Notes: generated by a model not told the origin, from the letters alone. Positions 26,803-36,049 are shown, numbered from the stretch's first letter. The stretch: DNA of 64,000 nucleotides from Streptomyces sp. NBC_00271 (GCF_036178845.1 NZ_CP108070.1:9796001-9860000); one strand, 5' to 3'. Program-made: numbers and translations.

Positions 26803-27624
26803 TCAGGAACGGGGGGACTTGAAACCGACCGCGCCGTACAGCGGGACGGGCGCGTCGCCGATCTCGTCCTCGTCCAGCGCGAGCTCGGGATGCCACTTCG
26901 ACAGCGACACCACCCCGGGGTCGACGAGGTCGAGTCCCCGGAAGAAGCGGCTGACCTCGGTGTGCGAGCGGGCCACGAGGGTCACGCCGCCCGCCGCGTA
27001 CGCCGCGATCCCGGTCGCGACCGTCACGGGGTCGTAGTCGCCGGTCAGCGCGGACAGGACCAGACAGCTGCCCGGCGCCAGCGCGTCGACCAGGGTGTCC
27101 ACCAGGTCGTACGCACCGTCCTCCTCGGCGATGAAGTGCATCAGCGCGATCAGCGACAGCGCGACGGGCCGGTCGAAGTCGAGAACCTGGGCGGCCTGTT
27201 CGAGTATCTTCCCCGGTTCCCGCGCGTCGGCCTGGATGTACTCCGTCACACCCTCGGGGGTGCCGCGCAACAGGGCCTCGGTGTGGGCGAGGACGATCGG
27301 GTCGTTGTCCACGTAGACGACCCGCGCGTCCGGGACGACGGCCTGGGCGATCTGGTGGAGGTTCGGCTCCGTGGGGATGCCGGTGCCGATGTCGAGGAAC
27401 TGGCGGATGCCGGTCTCCCGGACCAGCCAGCGGGTGGCGCGCTGCATGAACCAGCGGTTGCTGCGGGCCGAGCGGGGGGCGCTCGGGTCCGTGGACATGA
27501 TCCGCCGCCCGAGCTCCTCGTCGACCGGGTAGTTGTCCTTGCCGCCGAGGAACCAGTCGTACATCCGCGCCGGGTGCGGCCTGCTGGTGTCGATCCGCTG
27601 GGCGGAAGGCCCGGTCGCGGTCAT
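26803..27624 (-). CDS. SAM-dependent methyltransferase of the Streptomyces DUF574 family
   Basis: A 273-residue protein with the characteristic N-terminus SRPHPARMYDWFLGGKDNYP, the SAM loop FLDIGTGIPTEPNLH, VVYVDNDPIVLAHTEALL and a C-terminal GYGAVGF-like end (LYGAVGFKS). Streptomyces genomes carry many paralogues (Methyltransf_19); substrates are unknown. GGAGT lies upstream of ATG 27624. The divergent TauE-like gene starts 175 bp away. The 230-bp stretch downstream, to 26572, holds no gene I can support. Confidence 0.9.
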   Translation of the reverse strand: MTATGPSAQRIDTSRPHPARMYDWFLGGKDNYPVDEELGRRIMSTDPSAPRSARSNRWFMQRATRWLVRETGIRQFLDIGTGIPTEPNLHQIAQAVVPDARVVYVDNDPIVLAHTEALLRGTPEGVTEYIQADAREPGKILEQAAQVLDFDRPVALSLIALMHFIAEEDGAYDLVDTLVDALAPGSCLVLSALTGDYDPVTVATGIAAYAAGGVTLVARSHTEVSRFFRGLDLVDPGVVSLSKWHPELALDEDEIGDAPVPLYGAVGFKSPRS

Positions 27625-27798
27625 GCGGCACTCCTCTGCTCACGCTCGTGTTGATGTTCGAGCAGTCTGCCACGGGAGTTGGACCGGGCGGGGGGCATTC
27701 TCCGAGGCCCCGACCCACGGGTCCACCGCCGCCGCAGGGGTCACCTGGCGAGACGGTCCTTACGCCGGGACATGCGTGCGCCTAGCATCGGTTTCCGC

Positions 27799-28572
27799 AT
27801 GAACACGATGACGCTCTGGCACATATCCATCTGGGAGTTCGCCGCGCTCGCCGCCGCGGCCCTGCTCGTCGGCTTCTCGAAGACCGCCGTGAGCGGGGCC
27901 AACACGGTCAGCCTGGCGATTTTCGCCGCCGTACTGCCCGCCCGCGCCTCGACCGGCGTGCTCCTGCCCCTCCTCATCGTCGGGGACGTGCTCGCCGTGC
28001 TCACCTACCGGCGGCACGCCCACTGGCCCACGCTGTGGCGGCTGTTCCCGGCGGTCGCCGCGGGCGTCGTGTTCGGCACGCTGTTCCTGGTGTGGGCCGA
28101 CGACGGGATGGTACGGACTTCCATCGGCGCGATCCTGCTGCTGATGGCGGCGGTGACGATGTGGCGCCGCCGGGCCGCCGCCCAGGACGAGGAACCCGAC
28201 TCGGTCTCGACCCGGGCCGGCCGGGTCAAGGCCCGCTCGTACGGCGTCCTCGGCGGCTTCACCACGATGGTCGCCAACGCGGGCGGCCCGGTGATGTCGA
28301 TGTACCTCCTGTCGGCCGGCTTCCGCAAACTCGGCTTCCTGGGGACCTCGGCCTTCTTCTTCCTGATCGTGAACGTCTCCAAGGTGCCCTTCAGCGTGGG
28401 CCTCGGTCTCATCGACTGGCATTCGCTGCTCCTGGACGCGGCACTCGCGATCTTCGTCGTACCGGGGGCGTTCCTCGGGAAATGGGCCGTGCACCGCATC
28501 AACCAGATCCTGTTCGAGCGGCTGGTCATCGCGGCGACGGTGGTGGGCGGGGTGCAGCTCCTGCTGCGCTGA
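27799..28572 (+). CDS. TauE/SafE-family sulfite or anion exporter
   Basis: A 257-residue protein with eight predicted membrane segments and the family duplication: LLVGFSKTAVSGANT in the first half and YGVLGGFTTMVANAGGPVMSMYLL in the second. Such proteins export organosulphur compounds, sulfite or related anions. A TAGCAT hexamer lies 10 nt before ATG 27799 with no ribosome-binding site, so a leaderless or very short-leader transcript is likely. cobK follows after 21 bp. Confidence 0.9.
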   Translation: MNTMTLWHISIWEFAALAAAALLVGFSKTAVSGANTVSLAIFAAVLPARASTGVLLPLLIVGDVLAVLTYRRHAHWPTLWRLFPAVAAGVVFGTLFLVWADDGMVRTSIGAILLLMAAVTMWRRRAAAQDEEPDSVSTRAGRVKARSYGVLGGFTTMVANAGGPVMSMYLLSAGFRKLGFLGTSAFFFLIVNVSKVPFSVGLGLIDWHSLLLDAALAIFVVPGAFLGKWAVHRINQILFERLVIAATVVGGVQLLLR

Positions 28573-28593
28573 CCACCTCGTAGGCTCGACGCC

Positions 28594-29340
28594 ATGTCCC
28601 CCCACGTCCTGGTCCTCGGCGGCACCACCGAGGCACGCCGACTCGCCACCGAACTGGCGGCGCGCCCCGGTGTCCGCGTGACGACATCCCTGGCGGGACG
28701 CGTCTCCCGGCCGGGAGCGCTCGACGGTGACGTCCGCGTCGGGGGCTTCGGCGGGGCGGACGGGCTGGCGCGGTGGCTGCGCGAGCACCGGGTGGACGCC
28801 GTGGTCGACGCCACCCACCCGTTCGCCGCCGCGATCACGGCGAACGCGGCGCGCGCCGCCGCGGCCACGGGAATCCCGGCCGTGGTGCTGCGCCGCCCCG
28901 GCTGGACCCCCGGCCCCGACGACCGCTGGCACTGGGTCGGCTCCCTCCCCGAGGCCGCCGCGCTCCTGCCGTCCCTGGGCCGCCGTGTCTTCCTCACCAC
29001 GGGCCGCCTGGGCCTTGCGGCCTTCGCCCACCTCTCCGAGCTCCACTTCCTCGTCCGTACGGTGGAACCCCCCGAGCCGCCGATGCCCCAGGACATGGAA
29101 GTGCTGCTCACCCGGGGACCCTTCACACCGGACGACGAGCAGGCCCTGCTGCGCGCACACCGGGTCGACGTGCTGGTGACCAAGGACAGCGGAGGAGAGG
29201 CGACAGCCGCCAAACTGACCGCCGCACGCGACCTCGCCCTCCCCGTGGTCGTCGTACGCCGCCCCCCGCTCCCGGCGGACGTGACCACCGCGCCGGACGT
29301 GCCGTCGGCCCTGGCCCTGCTGGATCTCGGCCCTCGATGA
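28594..29340 (+). CDS. cobK: Precorrin-6A reductase CobK
   Basis: A 248-residue protein with the CobK/CbiJ pattern: N-terminal VLVLGGTTEARRLATELA, VDAVVDATHPFA, VFLTTGRLGLAAF, EVLLTRGPF and VTKDSGG. It reduces the precorrin-6A macrocycle with NADPH in aerobic cobalamin synthesis. TAGGCT ends 7 nt before ATG 28594, a typical leaderless promoter, so it has its own start in addition to any read-through. cobF lies convergently on the other strand. Confidence 0.93.
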   Translation: MSPHVLVLGGTTEARRLATELAARPGVRVTTSLAGRVSRPGALDGDVRVGGFGGADGLARWLREHRVDAVVDATHPFAAAITANAARAAAATGIPAVVLRRPGWTPGPDDRWHWVGSLPEAAALLPSLGRRVFLTTGRLGLAAFAHLSELHFLVRTVEPPEPPMPQDMEVLLTRGPFTPDDEQALLRAHRVDVLVTKDSGGEATAAKLTAARDLALPVVVVRRPPLPADVTTAPDVPSALALLDLGPR

Positions 29341-29361
29341 CGGAGGGACCGGTCAGCTCGC

Positions 29362-30132
29362 CTAGCCGCGCGGATGTCTGCGCAGCAGATACGTGTCCAT
29401 GATCCAGCCCTTGCGGTCCCGTGCCTCGGCCCGCAGTCGCTCGATGCGCGGGGCCGTCTCGGCGATCGGACCGGAGGCCAGGATCTCGTCGGGCGTACCG
29501 ATGTAGGCGCCCCAGTAGATGTCGATGTCCTCGTCGGCGTACTGCCGGAAGGTCTGATGGGCGTCGAGCATCACGACCACGTCGTCGACCCCCTCGGGGA
29601 AGCCCTCCGCGAGCCGCCGCCCCGTGGTGATCTGGACGGGACGGGCCACCCGGTTCAGCCCGGTGCGATGGCGGGCGACCAGCGCGGAGACGCTGCTGAT
29701 GCCGGGCACGACCTCGTACGTGAACGCCACCGCGCCCCGCTCCAGGATCTCCTCCAGGATCCCGAGCGTGCTGTCGTACAGCGCGGGATCCCCCCAGACC
29801 AGGAACGCGCCGCTCTCGTCCTCGCCCAGCTCCTGCGTGATCAGCCGCTGGTAGATGTCGGCGCGGGCACTGCGCCAGTCCCCGACGGCGGGGGAGTAGG
29901 CGGCGCCCCCGGCGGCCCGGTCGCGGTCGGGGTCGCGCGCCTCGACCAGGCGGTAGGACCCCGTAGGTATGTGCGCGTCGAGGATGTCACGGCGCAGCTG
30001 GACGAGGTCCGACTTCACCTCGCCCTTGTCCAGGATGAAGAACACGTCCGTGCTCCTCAGCGCCTTGACCGCCTGCAAGGTGAGCTGGTCGGGGTCGCCC
30101 GCGCCGATGCCGATGACATGAATCTTTCGCAC
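29362..30132 (-). CDS. cobF: Precorrin-6A synthase (deacetylating) CobF
   Basis: A 256-residue SAM methyltransferase of the tetrapyrrole-methylase fold: KIHVIGIGAGDPDQLTLQA at the start, VWGDPALYDSTL and YEVVPGISSVSALVA. It matches CobF, which methylates C1 of precorrin-5 with loss of the acetyl group. GTG 30132 was chosen because it immediately precedes the conserved start; the open frame upstream is low in complexity. No ribosome-binding site is visible, again suggesting a leaderless message. Confidence 0.92.
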   Translation of the reverse strand: MRKIHVIGIGAGDPDQLTLQAVKALRSTDVFFILDKGEVKSDLVQLRRDILDAHIPTGSYRLVEARDPDRDRAAGGAAYSPAVGDWRSARADIYQRLITQELGEDESGAFLVWGDPALYDSTLGILEEILERGAVAFTYEVVPGISSVSALVARHRTGLNRVARPVQITTGRRLAEGFPEGVDDVVVMLDAHQTFRQYADEDIDIYWGAYIGTPDEILASGPIAETAPRIERLRAEARDRKGWIMDTYLLRRHPRG

Positions 30133-30259
30133 ACCCCGAGTCTGCCGCACGCCACTGACAGCGCACGCACCGCACCCGGGTGACGCCGCACGCACCGCGC
30201 GCCGATCGACGCCGCCGCACCTGTCAGCACCGGCGGCCCCGCGCTCACCCGTCCCGGTG

Positions 30260-30799
30260 TCACCGCACCCGTCGGTCCCGGCGCCCCCGCAGCCGGGGCG
30301 CCCACGTCACCGCGCTGATCGCGGCGCCCTCGCGTTCCACAACCGTCGCCAGCTCGCGTGCCCAGGAGGCGAGTTCGGCGAGATCCAGCCCATGCGGGTG
30401 GCCCCGGCCGTCCGCCCCCGCCGCCCACTCCTCGACCGCCCCGGCCCCGCGCCGCAGCAGCCGGGCACCGCCCGTCGTGTTCCCACGGGCCGCGTGGGTG
30501 AGCCCCACCGCGAGCTGCGCCAGCCCCCGCCAGAGTGTGCGCTCACCCTCGGGGCCCGACTTCCAGGCGTCCTCGAAGACCTCGTGCGCGTGGAACGGCT
30601 TCCCCGCGTCCAGCAGCGCCTGCGCCTCGGTGACCGTCTCCTCGGGGCTGCGGACGACTCCTTCCGGCTGCCGCTCGACGCCGTCGGTGCCGTACGGCAG
30701 CGGCCGTCCCAGTCCGTCCCGCGGCCGGGCGTTCCGCGCCCGCCCCGTCGTGTCCCGATCCCGCCCGTCGCCCCGCCGACCTCCGGATGTTGCGTTCAT
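30260..30799 (-). CDS. DUF309-domain protein
   Basis: A 179-residue protein. The first 50 residues are Arg/Gly-rich and probably disordered or upstream of the true start. From about residue 52 it has the DUF309 helical core: EAQALLDAGKPFHAHEVFED, then WRGLAQLAVGLTHAARGN. The family has a histidine-rich helical bundle of unknown function, possibly metal-binding. A later internal start near residue 48 would give a more typical length. Confidence 0.8.
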   Translation of the reverse strand: MNATSGGRRGDGRDRDTTGRARNARPRDGLGRPLPYGTDGVERQPEGVVRSPEETVTEAQALLDAGKPFHAHEVFEDAWKSGPEGERTLWRGLAQLAVGLTHAARGNTTGGARLLRRGAGAVEEWAAGADGRGHPHGLDLAELASWARELATVVEREGAAISAVTWAPRLRGRRDRRVR

Positions 30800-30869
30800 G
30801 CCCCGATTGTCGCGCGTCCCGCGCCCCCTGCGGAGCAGCCCCCGACGTGGGGTAAAGTTCTGTTCGCAC

Positions 30870-30974
<105 letters not shown>

Positions 30975-30992
30975 TTTTGAAGTCGCGGGTCA

Positions 30993-31023
30993 GAGGCTGT
31001 ATCGGACATTTCGATACGGCCTC
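30993..31023. terminator. Terminator after tRNA-Pro copy 1
   Basis: Stem GAGGCTGTATCG / CGATACGGCCTC, 11 of 12 bp paired, with a 7-nt loop, 20 bp after the tRNA and facing the end of the convergent methyltransferase gene. Confidence 0.7.
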
Positions 31024-31052
31024 TTCCTCGTTTCCGGGTGTCGGCCGGGGGC

Positions 31053-31745
31053 TCAGCGGTAGTACGAGGCGACGGCCGGTTGGCCGGTGTAGTTCGGGCC
31101 GGCGTGCGGGTCGGCGCCGAGGTAGGCGAAAGGCAGCGTGACGGGGCGGCCGCCGCGCAGGCTGAGACGGTGGTGGCGGGCCGCGTACTGGAAGCCGGCG
31201 GCCCGCAGTGCCGCCAGGACCGGTCGGGACGCGTCGCTGCCGTCCGGGCGCCGCAGCGTCGAGGGATCGAGATGGGCGACCAGCAGACCGGTGCCGGTGA
31301 GCCAGGAGGCGGCCCGCTCCAGCAGGGCGAGCCGGTCGCCGATGTAGTGCAGTCCGTGGACACAGGTGATGAGGTCGTAGCGGCGGCCCGGCGACCATCG
31401 GCCGAGGTTCGCGGTGACGAGTTCGAGGCCGTCGGGCAGTGCCGTCCGCAGCAGGGGGCCGACCAGGTCCACGCCCGTGATGACGGCCCGGGGGAGTTGC
31501 CGCGCCGCCTCGCGGAGGGCGAGTCCCTCTCCGCTGCACAGGTCCAGCCAGGACGGCGCGGGTCCGTGGTCGTTCAGGAACTCGGCGGGGGAGAAGCCGA
31601 GTTCGCGGGCGTAGCTGTTGACGCCTGCTAGGACGCGTGCGCGGTTCATGGTGCTGTTGGCCACCACGGCATGGCCGGTCAGTTCGTCGTCCTTGACCAA
31701 CTCGGGTGGCGGTGGGGCTGTTGTCGGCGAAGTACCGTCGATCAT
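31053..31745 (-). CDS. Class I SAM-dependent methyltransferase
   Basis: A 230-residue methyltransferase: SAM loop SWLDLCSGEGLALREAA, acidic VITGVDLVG, and YDLITCVHGLHYIGD at motif IV. The substrate is unknown. The open frame runs about 200 nt further upstream, but ATG 31745 precedes the first plausible residues and gives a normal size. The second half has a beta-rich insert ending in NYTGQPAVASYYR. It is convergent with the tRNA-Pro gene and divergent from an exported SH3-like protein. Confidence 0.82.
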   Translation of the reverse strand: MIDGTSPTTAPPPPELVKDDELTGHAVVANSTMNRARVLAGVNSYARELGFSPAEFLNDHGPAPSWLDLCSGEGLALREAARQLPRAVITGVDLVGPLLRTALPDGLELVTANLGRWSPGRRYDLITCVHGLHYIGDRLALLERAASWLTGTGLLVAHLDPSTLRRPDGSDASRPVLAALRAAGFQYAARHHRLSLRGGRPVTLPFAYLGADPHAGPNYTGQPAVASYYR

Positions 31746-31978
31746 CGCCCCATTGTGCGACAGGTCGGACGCGCCGTGGGGCCGCGCGGACGGATGCGTC
31801 GGCTTCGAACTCCGGGCCACCGGCGCGTACCGGCCCGTCGGGACCGGACGTTTCGAGCGTCGTCGAAAGAAGTACCGCCCCCGGGTGTCGACCCGGCAGG
31901 GTGGGCCCGGGCGTGACCGGGTGGGCCGTACGGCCCGGCCCGGGAACACGCCCGGACTCCACCACGGGGAAGGACCGT

Positions 31979-32332
31979 ATGACCATGAGGATGAGGACCA
32001 AGGCGTTCGCCACGGCGGGGGTCGGCGCGCTGGCCACCGGACTGCTGCTGACCGGCGCGGCCGGGGCGCAGGCCGCGGCGGCGGGACTGCCGTACGCCGT
32101 CACGCCGTATGTGAACGTCAACGTCCGCTCCGGGCCCTCGACCACCACCGACATCACCGGGCACGTCGCCGCCGGGCAACCGCGCGGCGCCTCCTGCTGG
32201 ACCCACGGCGAGACCATCCGCGACAACGGCTACGTCAACGACGTCTGGGTGCGACTGGCCGAAGGCTATGTGAGCGCCGTCTACCTCAAGGGCGACCAGT
32301 ACGGCGGCCTTCCGGCCTCCGCCACCTGCTGA
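31979..32332 (+). CDS. Secreted SH3-like domain protein
   Basis: A 117-residue precursor: signal peptide to about residue 35 (FATAGVGALATGLLLTGAA), then a bacterial SH3-type module with VNVRSGPSTTTDITGHVAAG and a final VSAVYLKGD. Such modules bind cell-wall peptides. Two cysteines may form a disulphide. GGGGAAGGA gives a strong ribosome-binding site for ATG 31979. Monocistronic, with a terminator 12 bp after the stop. Confidence 0.85.
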   Translation: MTMRMRTKAFATAGVGALATGLLLTGAAGAQAAAAGLPYAVTPYVNVNVRSGPSTTTDITGHVAAGQPRGASCWTHGETIRDNGYVNDVWVRLAEGYVSAVYLKGDQYGGLPASATC

Positions 32333-32343
32333 CCGACCCACAC

Positions 32344-32378
32344 GCGGTGCCCGACCCCGACCCGGGGTCGGGCACCGC
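32344..32378 (+). terminator. Terminator after SH3-like gene
   Basis: Perfect 15-bp stem GCGGTGCCCGACCCC / GGGGTCGGGCACCGC with a 5-nt loop. The rest of the 390-bp gap to the next gene holds only a TATCCT-like -10 near 32696. Confidence 0.85.
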
Positions 32379-32726
32379 GCCGCGTTCAGGTACACCGGCG
32401 ACCGCTCGAGGTGCCGAAGGATCTCCCACCGGGTAGAGATCGTGTGGGGCCTCGGGTATGGAGTCGCGGATCAGCATGATGGTGGGATGCCACAGGGCGC
32501 GGGCCCTGCGAGCGGAGGCGTCGGCGTGCGCGAGCACGGCGCTGCCGGTCTCCCGGTTCCCGGCCACCGCGCCGAACCGGACGCTCGGCCCCGTCGATTT
32601 CGGCGGCTGCCGTGGCACGTGTCATGTCCCCGACCGCCTGCGTCCGCCGGGCCGTCACTCCGGTCCCCGTCCGCCGCCTTCCTCGCGTGCCGACGGTATC
32701 CTGCGCCACACGACCCGGAGTGCCCC

Positions 32727-33959
32727 ATGAACACACCCTCACTCGCGGTGCGCGACCGCATCCTGACCCTGCCGCCCACGGAACTTCCCGCTTATGTGTA
32801 CGACTTGGCGGCACTGCGCGCACACGCCGCGTCGGTGCGGGCCGCGCTGCCCGAGTGCGTCGAGCTGTACTACGCGACCCAGGCCAACCGGGAACCGGAG
32901 ATCCTGGCCGCGCTCGCCCCGTACGTCGACGGCTACAAGGTCTCCACCGGCAGCGAACTGGACCACGTCACCCGGGTGGCGCCGGACCATCCACTGGCCT
33001 TCGGCGGCCAGGACAAGACCCCGACGGAGCTCCTGGACGCGCTGGAGCGGGGCGTGACACGCTTCCTCGTGGAGAGCGAGTACGAGCTGTACATGCTGGC
33101 CGGGCTGGCCCAGCGGCACGCTCCGGACGGCCGGGTGGCGGTCCTGCCGCGCTTCAACCTCCCGGTGGCCGACCACCTGTTCGCCGACGGCGGCGGTGGC
33201 CGCAGGATCTCCGGCCTCGACCCGGTACAGGCGGACACGATCGTCGGCCTGCTCACCGACGGCAGCTACCCGAACCTCGAACTGCGCGGCGTGTACGCCC
33301 ACTTGGCCAACGGCCTGCACGCCCCCGAACACCTCGCGGTGGCCGGGAGTGTCGTCGCCTGGACGGCGGAACTCGCCGCGCGGCACGGCCTGCGTCTCAC
33401 CGAGGTGAACCTCGGGGGCGGCATGGCGGTGGACTACGAGCACCCCGAACGCCGCTTCGACTGGCGGGCGTACGGCGAGGGACTCGCCCGACTCGTCGCC
33501 GCGCACCCGGAACTGACCCTGAGTGTCGAGCCCGGTCGCGCGCTGACGGCGTACTGCGGCTGGTACGCGAGCGAGGTGCTGGACGTCGAGCACGGCGCGA
33601 GCGAGGACTTCGCCGTCGTCCGCGGTGGCGGGGTGAACCTGCGCACGTCGGCGTCCCGGAGGCCCGACCAGCCGTGGCCCGACCAGCCCTGGTCGGTACT
33701 CGAGGTGGACGCGTGGCCCTACTCCTGGCCGCGGCCCGTGGTGCGCCGCGAACGGGTCACGCTCACCGGCCAGTTGAGCAACTCCAGGGACATCCTGGTC
33801 CGGGACGTCCGGGCGCCGGGGCTGCGGGCCGGCGACCGGGTGGTGTTCTCCCTCGCGGGTGCCTACACCTCGTCCGTGCCCCACCGGGCGTTCGCCAGGT
33901 TGCCCGAGCCCGGCTTCCACTTCGTGGACCCGGGCACCGACGGCTACCAGTCCCGATAG
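32727..33959 (+). CDS. Fold-type III PLP-dependent decarboxylase-like protein without the catalytic lysine
   Basis: A 410-residue protein of the DAP/ornithine-decarboxylase fold: N-terminal YVYDLAALRAHAASV, barrel motifs LRGVYAHLANGL and EVNLGGGMAVDYE, SVEPGRALTAYCG and a C-terminal GAYTSS. The position that is Lys in YAxKAN of all active relatives is Gln (YYATQAN, Gln52, codon CAG 32880-32882). With no Schiff-base lysine there, normal PLP decarboxylation is doubtful; it may be a non-catalytic or altered enzyme. It leads a three-gene operon with an intradiol dioxygenase 16 bp on and maleylacetate reductase. Confidence 0.82.
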   Translation: MNTPSLAVRDRILTLPPTELPAYVYDLAALRAHAASVRAALPECVELYYATQANREPEILAALAPYVDGYKVSTGSELDHVTRVAPDHPLAFGGQDKTPTELLDALERGVTRFLVESEYELYMLAGLAQRHAPDGRVAVLPRFNLPVADHLFADGGGGRRISGLDPVQADTIVGLLTDGSYPNLELRGVYAHLANGLHAPEHLAVAGSVVAWTAELAARHGLRLTEVNLGGGMAVDYEHPERRFDWRAYGEGLARLVAAHPELTLSVEPGRALTAYCGWYASEVLDVEHGASEDFAVVRGGGVNLRTSASRRPDQPWPDQPWSVLEVDAWPYSWPRPVVRRERVTLTGQLSNSRDILVRDVRAPGLRAGDRVVFSLAGAYTSSVPHRAFARLPEPGFHFVDPGTDGYQSR

Positions 33960-33975
33960 CACCACGAGGAGCGGC

Positions 33976-34875
33976 ATGACAGACGAACCGAACCGTTGGA
34001 CGACGACCGATGCCACGACCGACTTCACGCACGGCATCACCGACGCCGTCGTCGACAGCCTGCGGGGCACGACCGATCCGCGGCTGCGTGAACTGCTCGG
34101 CGCGCTCACCCGTCATCTGCACGACTTCGTGCGCGAGACGGAGCCGACGATGGCGGAATGGGAACGCGCGATCGGATTCCTGACCGCGACCGGGCAACAG
34201 TGCACCGACACCCGTCAGGAGTTCATCCTGCTGTCGGACGTGCTCGGTGTCTCCATGCTCGTGGAGACGCTGGGCGGTCACCGCGACCCGGGTGCCACCG
34301 AGTCGACGGTCCTGGGCCCGTTCCACCTGACCAGATCGCCGATCCGCGCACTCGGCGCGAACATCGACCTGGTGGGCAGGGGCGAGCCGTGCGTGGTCAG
34401 CGGCCGGGTACTGGGCAAGGGCGGCACCCCGCTGCCGGGCGCGGTCCTCGACGTGTGGCAGGCCGACTCCGAGGGCTACTACGACGTACAGCAGCCGGAC
34501 GTCCAGCCGGCCGGCAACGGGCGGGGACTGTTCACGACCGACGCCGAGGGCCGCTTCTGGTTCCGCACCTGCGTACCGAGCCCGTACCCGATCCCCACCG
34601 ACGGGCCGATCGGCGAACTGCTGCGCGCCACGGCCCGGCACCCCTACCGCCCCGCCCACATCCACTTCATCGCCTCGGCCGAGGGCCACGCCCCGGTCAC
34701 CACGCACATCTTCGTCGCGGGCAGCGACTACCTGGACTCCGACGCGGTGTTCGCGGTCAAGAAGAGCCTGGTACAGGACTTCACGGAGACCGACGACCCG
34801 TCCCTGGCGCGGGAGTTCGGCGTCCCGAACCCCTTCCGCCACGCCCGCTTCGACCTCGTACTCGAACCGGAATGA
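33976..34875 (+). CDS. Intradiol ring-cleavage dioxygenase, hydroxyquinol 1,2-dioxygenase type
   Basis: A 299-residue protein with the helical N-terminal dimerisation domain and the beta-sandwich catalytic domain (GRVLGKGGTPLPGAVLDVWQ). Iron ligands fit two tyrosines (near YYDVQQ and SPYPIP) and two histidines (RPAHIHF). Pairing with maleylacetate reductase, by ATGA overlap, points to hydroxyquinol rather than catechol: ring cleavage gives maleylacetate. CGAGGAG precedes ATG 33976. No hydroxylase that would make hydroxyquinol is adjacent. Confidence 0.9.
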   Translation: MTDEPNRWTTTDATTDFTHGITDAVVDSLRGTTDPRLRELLGALTRHLHDFVRETEPTMAEWERAIGFLTATGQQCTDTRQEFILLSDVLGVSMLVETLGGHRDPGATESTVLGPFHLTRSPIRALGANIDLVGRGEPCVVSGRVLGKGGTPLPGAVLDVWQADSEGYYDVQQPDVQPAGNGRGLFTTDAEGRFWFRTCVPSPYPIPTDGPIGELLRATARHPYRPAHIHFIASAEGHAPVTTHIFVAGSDYLDSDAVFAVKKSLVQDFTETDDPSLAREFGVPNPFRHARFDLVLEPE

Positions 34876-35972
34876 GCACCATGACCGACAGGAACACCCC
34901 GCTCGACTTCTCGTACGAGACCCAGCCCGCGCGGATCGTCTTCCGGCCCGGCGCCGCCGTCTCCGCGACCCCCGACGAGGCCGCCAGGCTCGGGCTGCGC
35001 AGGGTGCTGGTGGTCTGCGGCAGCAGGGGCGAGGGCACGGCACGCGCGGTCGCGGACGCCCTGGGCGAGGCCTGCGCGGGGCTGCACGCCGAGGCCCGGA
35101 TGCACGTACCCGTCGAGCTGGCCGACCGGGCCGTCGAGGCGGCGCGCGCGGCCGGCGCCGACGGGTGCGTCGCCGTCGGCGGCGGCTCGGCGATCGGCCT
35201 GGGCAAGGCGATCGCGCTGCGCACCGGCCTGCCCCTGATCGCCGTGCCCTCCACCTACTCCGGCTCCGAGATGACCCCGGTCTGGGGACTCACCGAGCAC
35301 GGCGCCAAGCGCACCGGACGCGACCCCGCCGTCCAGCCCCGCAGCGTCGTCTACGACCCCGAACTCACCCTCTCGCTCCCCGTCCCCCTCACCGTCACCA
35401 GCGGCGTCAACGCGCTCGCCCACGCCGTCGAGGCCCTCTACGCGCCCGACGCCTCGCCCCTCGTCTCGCTCATGGCCGAGGAGGGCGTACGGGCGATGAC
35501 GCGGGCCCTACCGCTGGTGGCCGCAGCCCCCGGCGACCTCGACGCGCGAGGCCGGGCCCTGTACGGTGCCTGGCTCTGCGGCGCCTGTCTGGGCGCCACC
35601 ACCATGGGCCTGCACCACAAGCTGTGCCACGTCCTCGGCGGGACCTTCGGCCTGCCGCACGCCGAGACGCACACGGTGGTCCTCCCGTACGCCCTCGCCT
35701 ACAACGCGCCCGCCGCACCCCGGGCCGTCGCGGCGCTCTCGCGCGCCCTGGGCGGCGCCGACGACGTCCCCCATGCCCTGTGGGCCCTGGCCGCAAGCCT
35801 CGGCGCCCCCCGGAGCCTCGCCGAACTCGGCCTCAAGGAGACCGACCTGGCGGTGGCCGCCGAGCAGGCCGCCGGGCAGCCGTACCCGAACCCGCGCGAG
35901 GTCACCGTGGACGGTGTACTGGCGCTGCTGACGGCGGCGTACGAGGGCAGGGAGCCGAGCGTCCACGCGTAG
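34872..35972 (+). CDS. Maleylacetate reductase (iron-containing alcohol dehydrogenase family)
   Basis: A 366-residue protein: nucleotide-binding VVCGSRGEG, GCVAVGGGSAIGLGKAIAL, IAVPSTYSGSEMTPVWGLTE, and metal-site histidines in GLHHKLCHVLGG and LPHAETH. It reduces maleylacetate to 3-oxoadipate with NAD(P)H, feeding the beta-ketoadipate route. It starts at ATGA overlapping the dioxygenase stop. The upstream PLP-fold gene gives no clear further clue to the aromatic substrate. Confidence 0.92.
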   Translation: MSTMTDRNTPLDFSYETQPARIVFRPGAAVSATPDEAARLGLRRVLVVCGSRGEGTARAVADALGEACAGLHAEARMHVPVELADRAVEAARAAGADGCVAVGGGSAIGLGKAIALRTGLPLIAVPSTYSGSEMTPVWGLTEHGAKRTGRDPAVQPRSVVYDPELTLSLPVPLTVTSGVNALAHAVEALYAPDASPLVSLMAEEGVRAMTRALPLVAAAPGDLDARGRALYGAWLCGACLGATTMGLHHKLCHVLGGTFGLPHAETHTVVLPYALAYNAPAAPRAVAALSRALGGADDVPHALWALAASLGAPRSLAELGLKETDLAVAAEQAAGQPYPNPREVTVDGVLALLTAAYEGREPSVHA

Positions 35973-36049
35973 CCACGGGCCCGTACGGTCCCGCGCGGAC
36001 CCCTCCCCCTGGGGCAGACCGCGCCCGCCGGGCTATCCTGACCGCCGAA

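Noticed and set aside
26765..26830. tRNA-like string near GATGGCCGAGTGCC
   Set aside because: No acceptor pairing and no T-arm; it is just beyond the 3' end of the methyltransferase gene and resembles a tRNA-Ser D-arm only by chance.
24652..27654. 1000-codon plus-strand frame
   Set aside because: Runs opposite three well-supported minus-strand genes; composition typical of antisense in high-GC DNA.
32380..32726. Short ORFs on both strands upstream of the PLP-fold gene
   Set aside because: Composition is shadow-like and no start has a ribosome-binding site.
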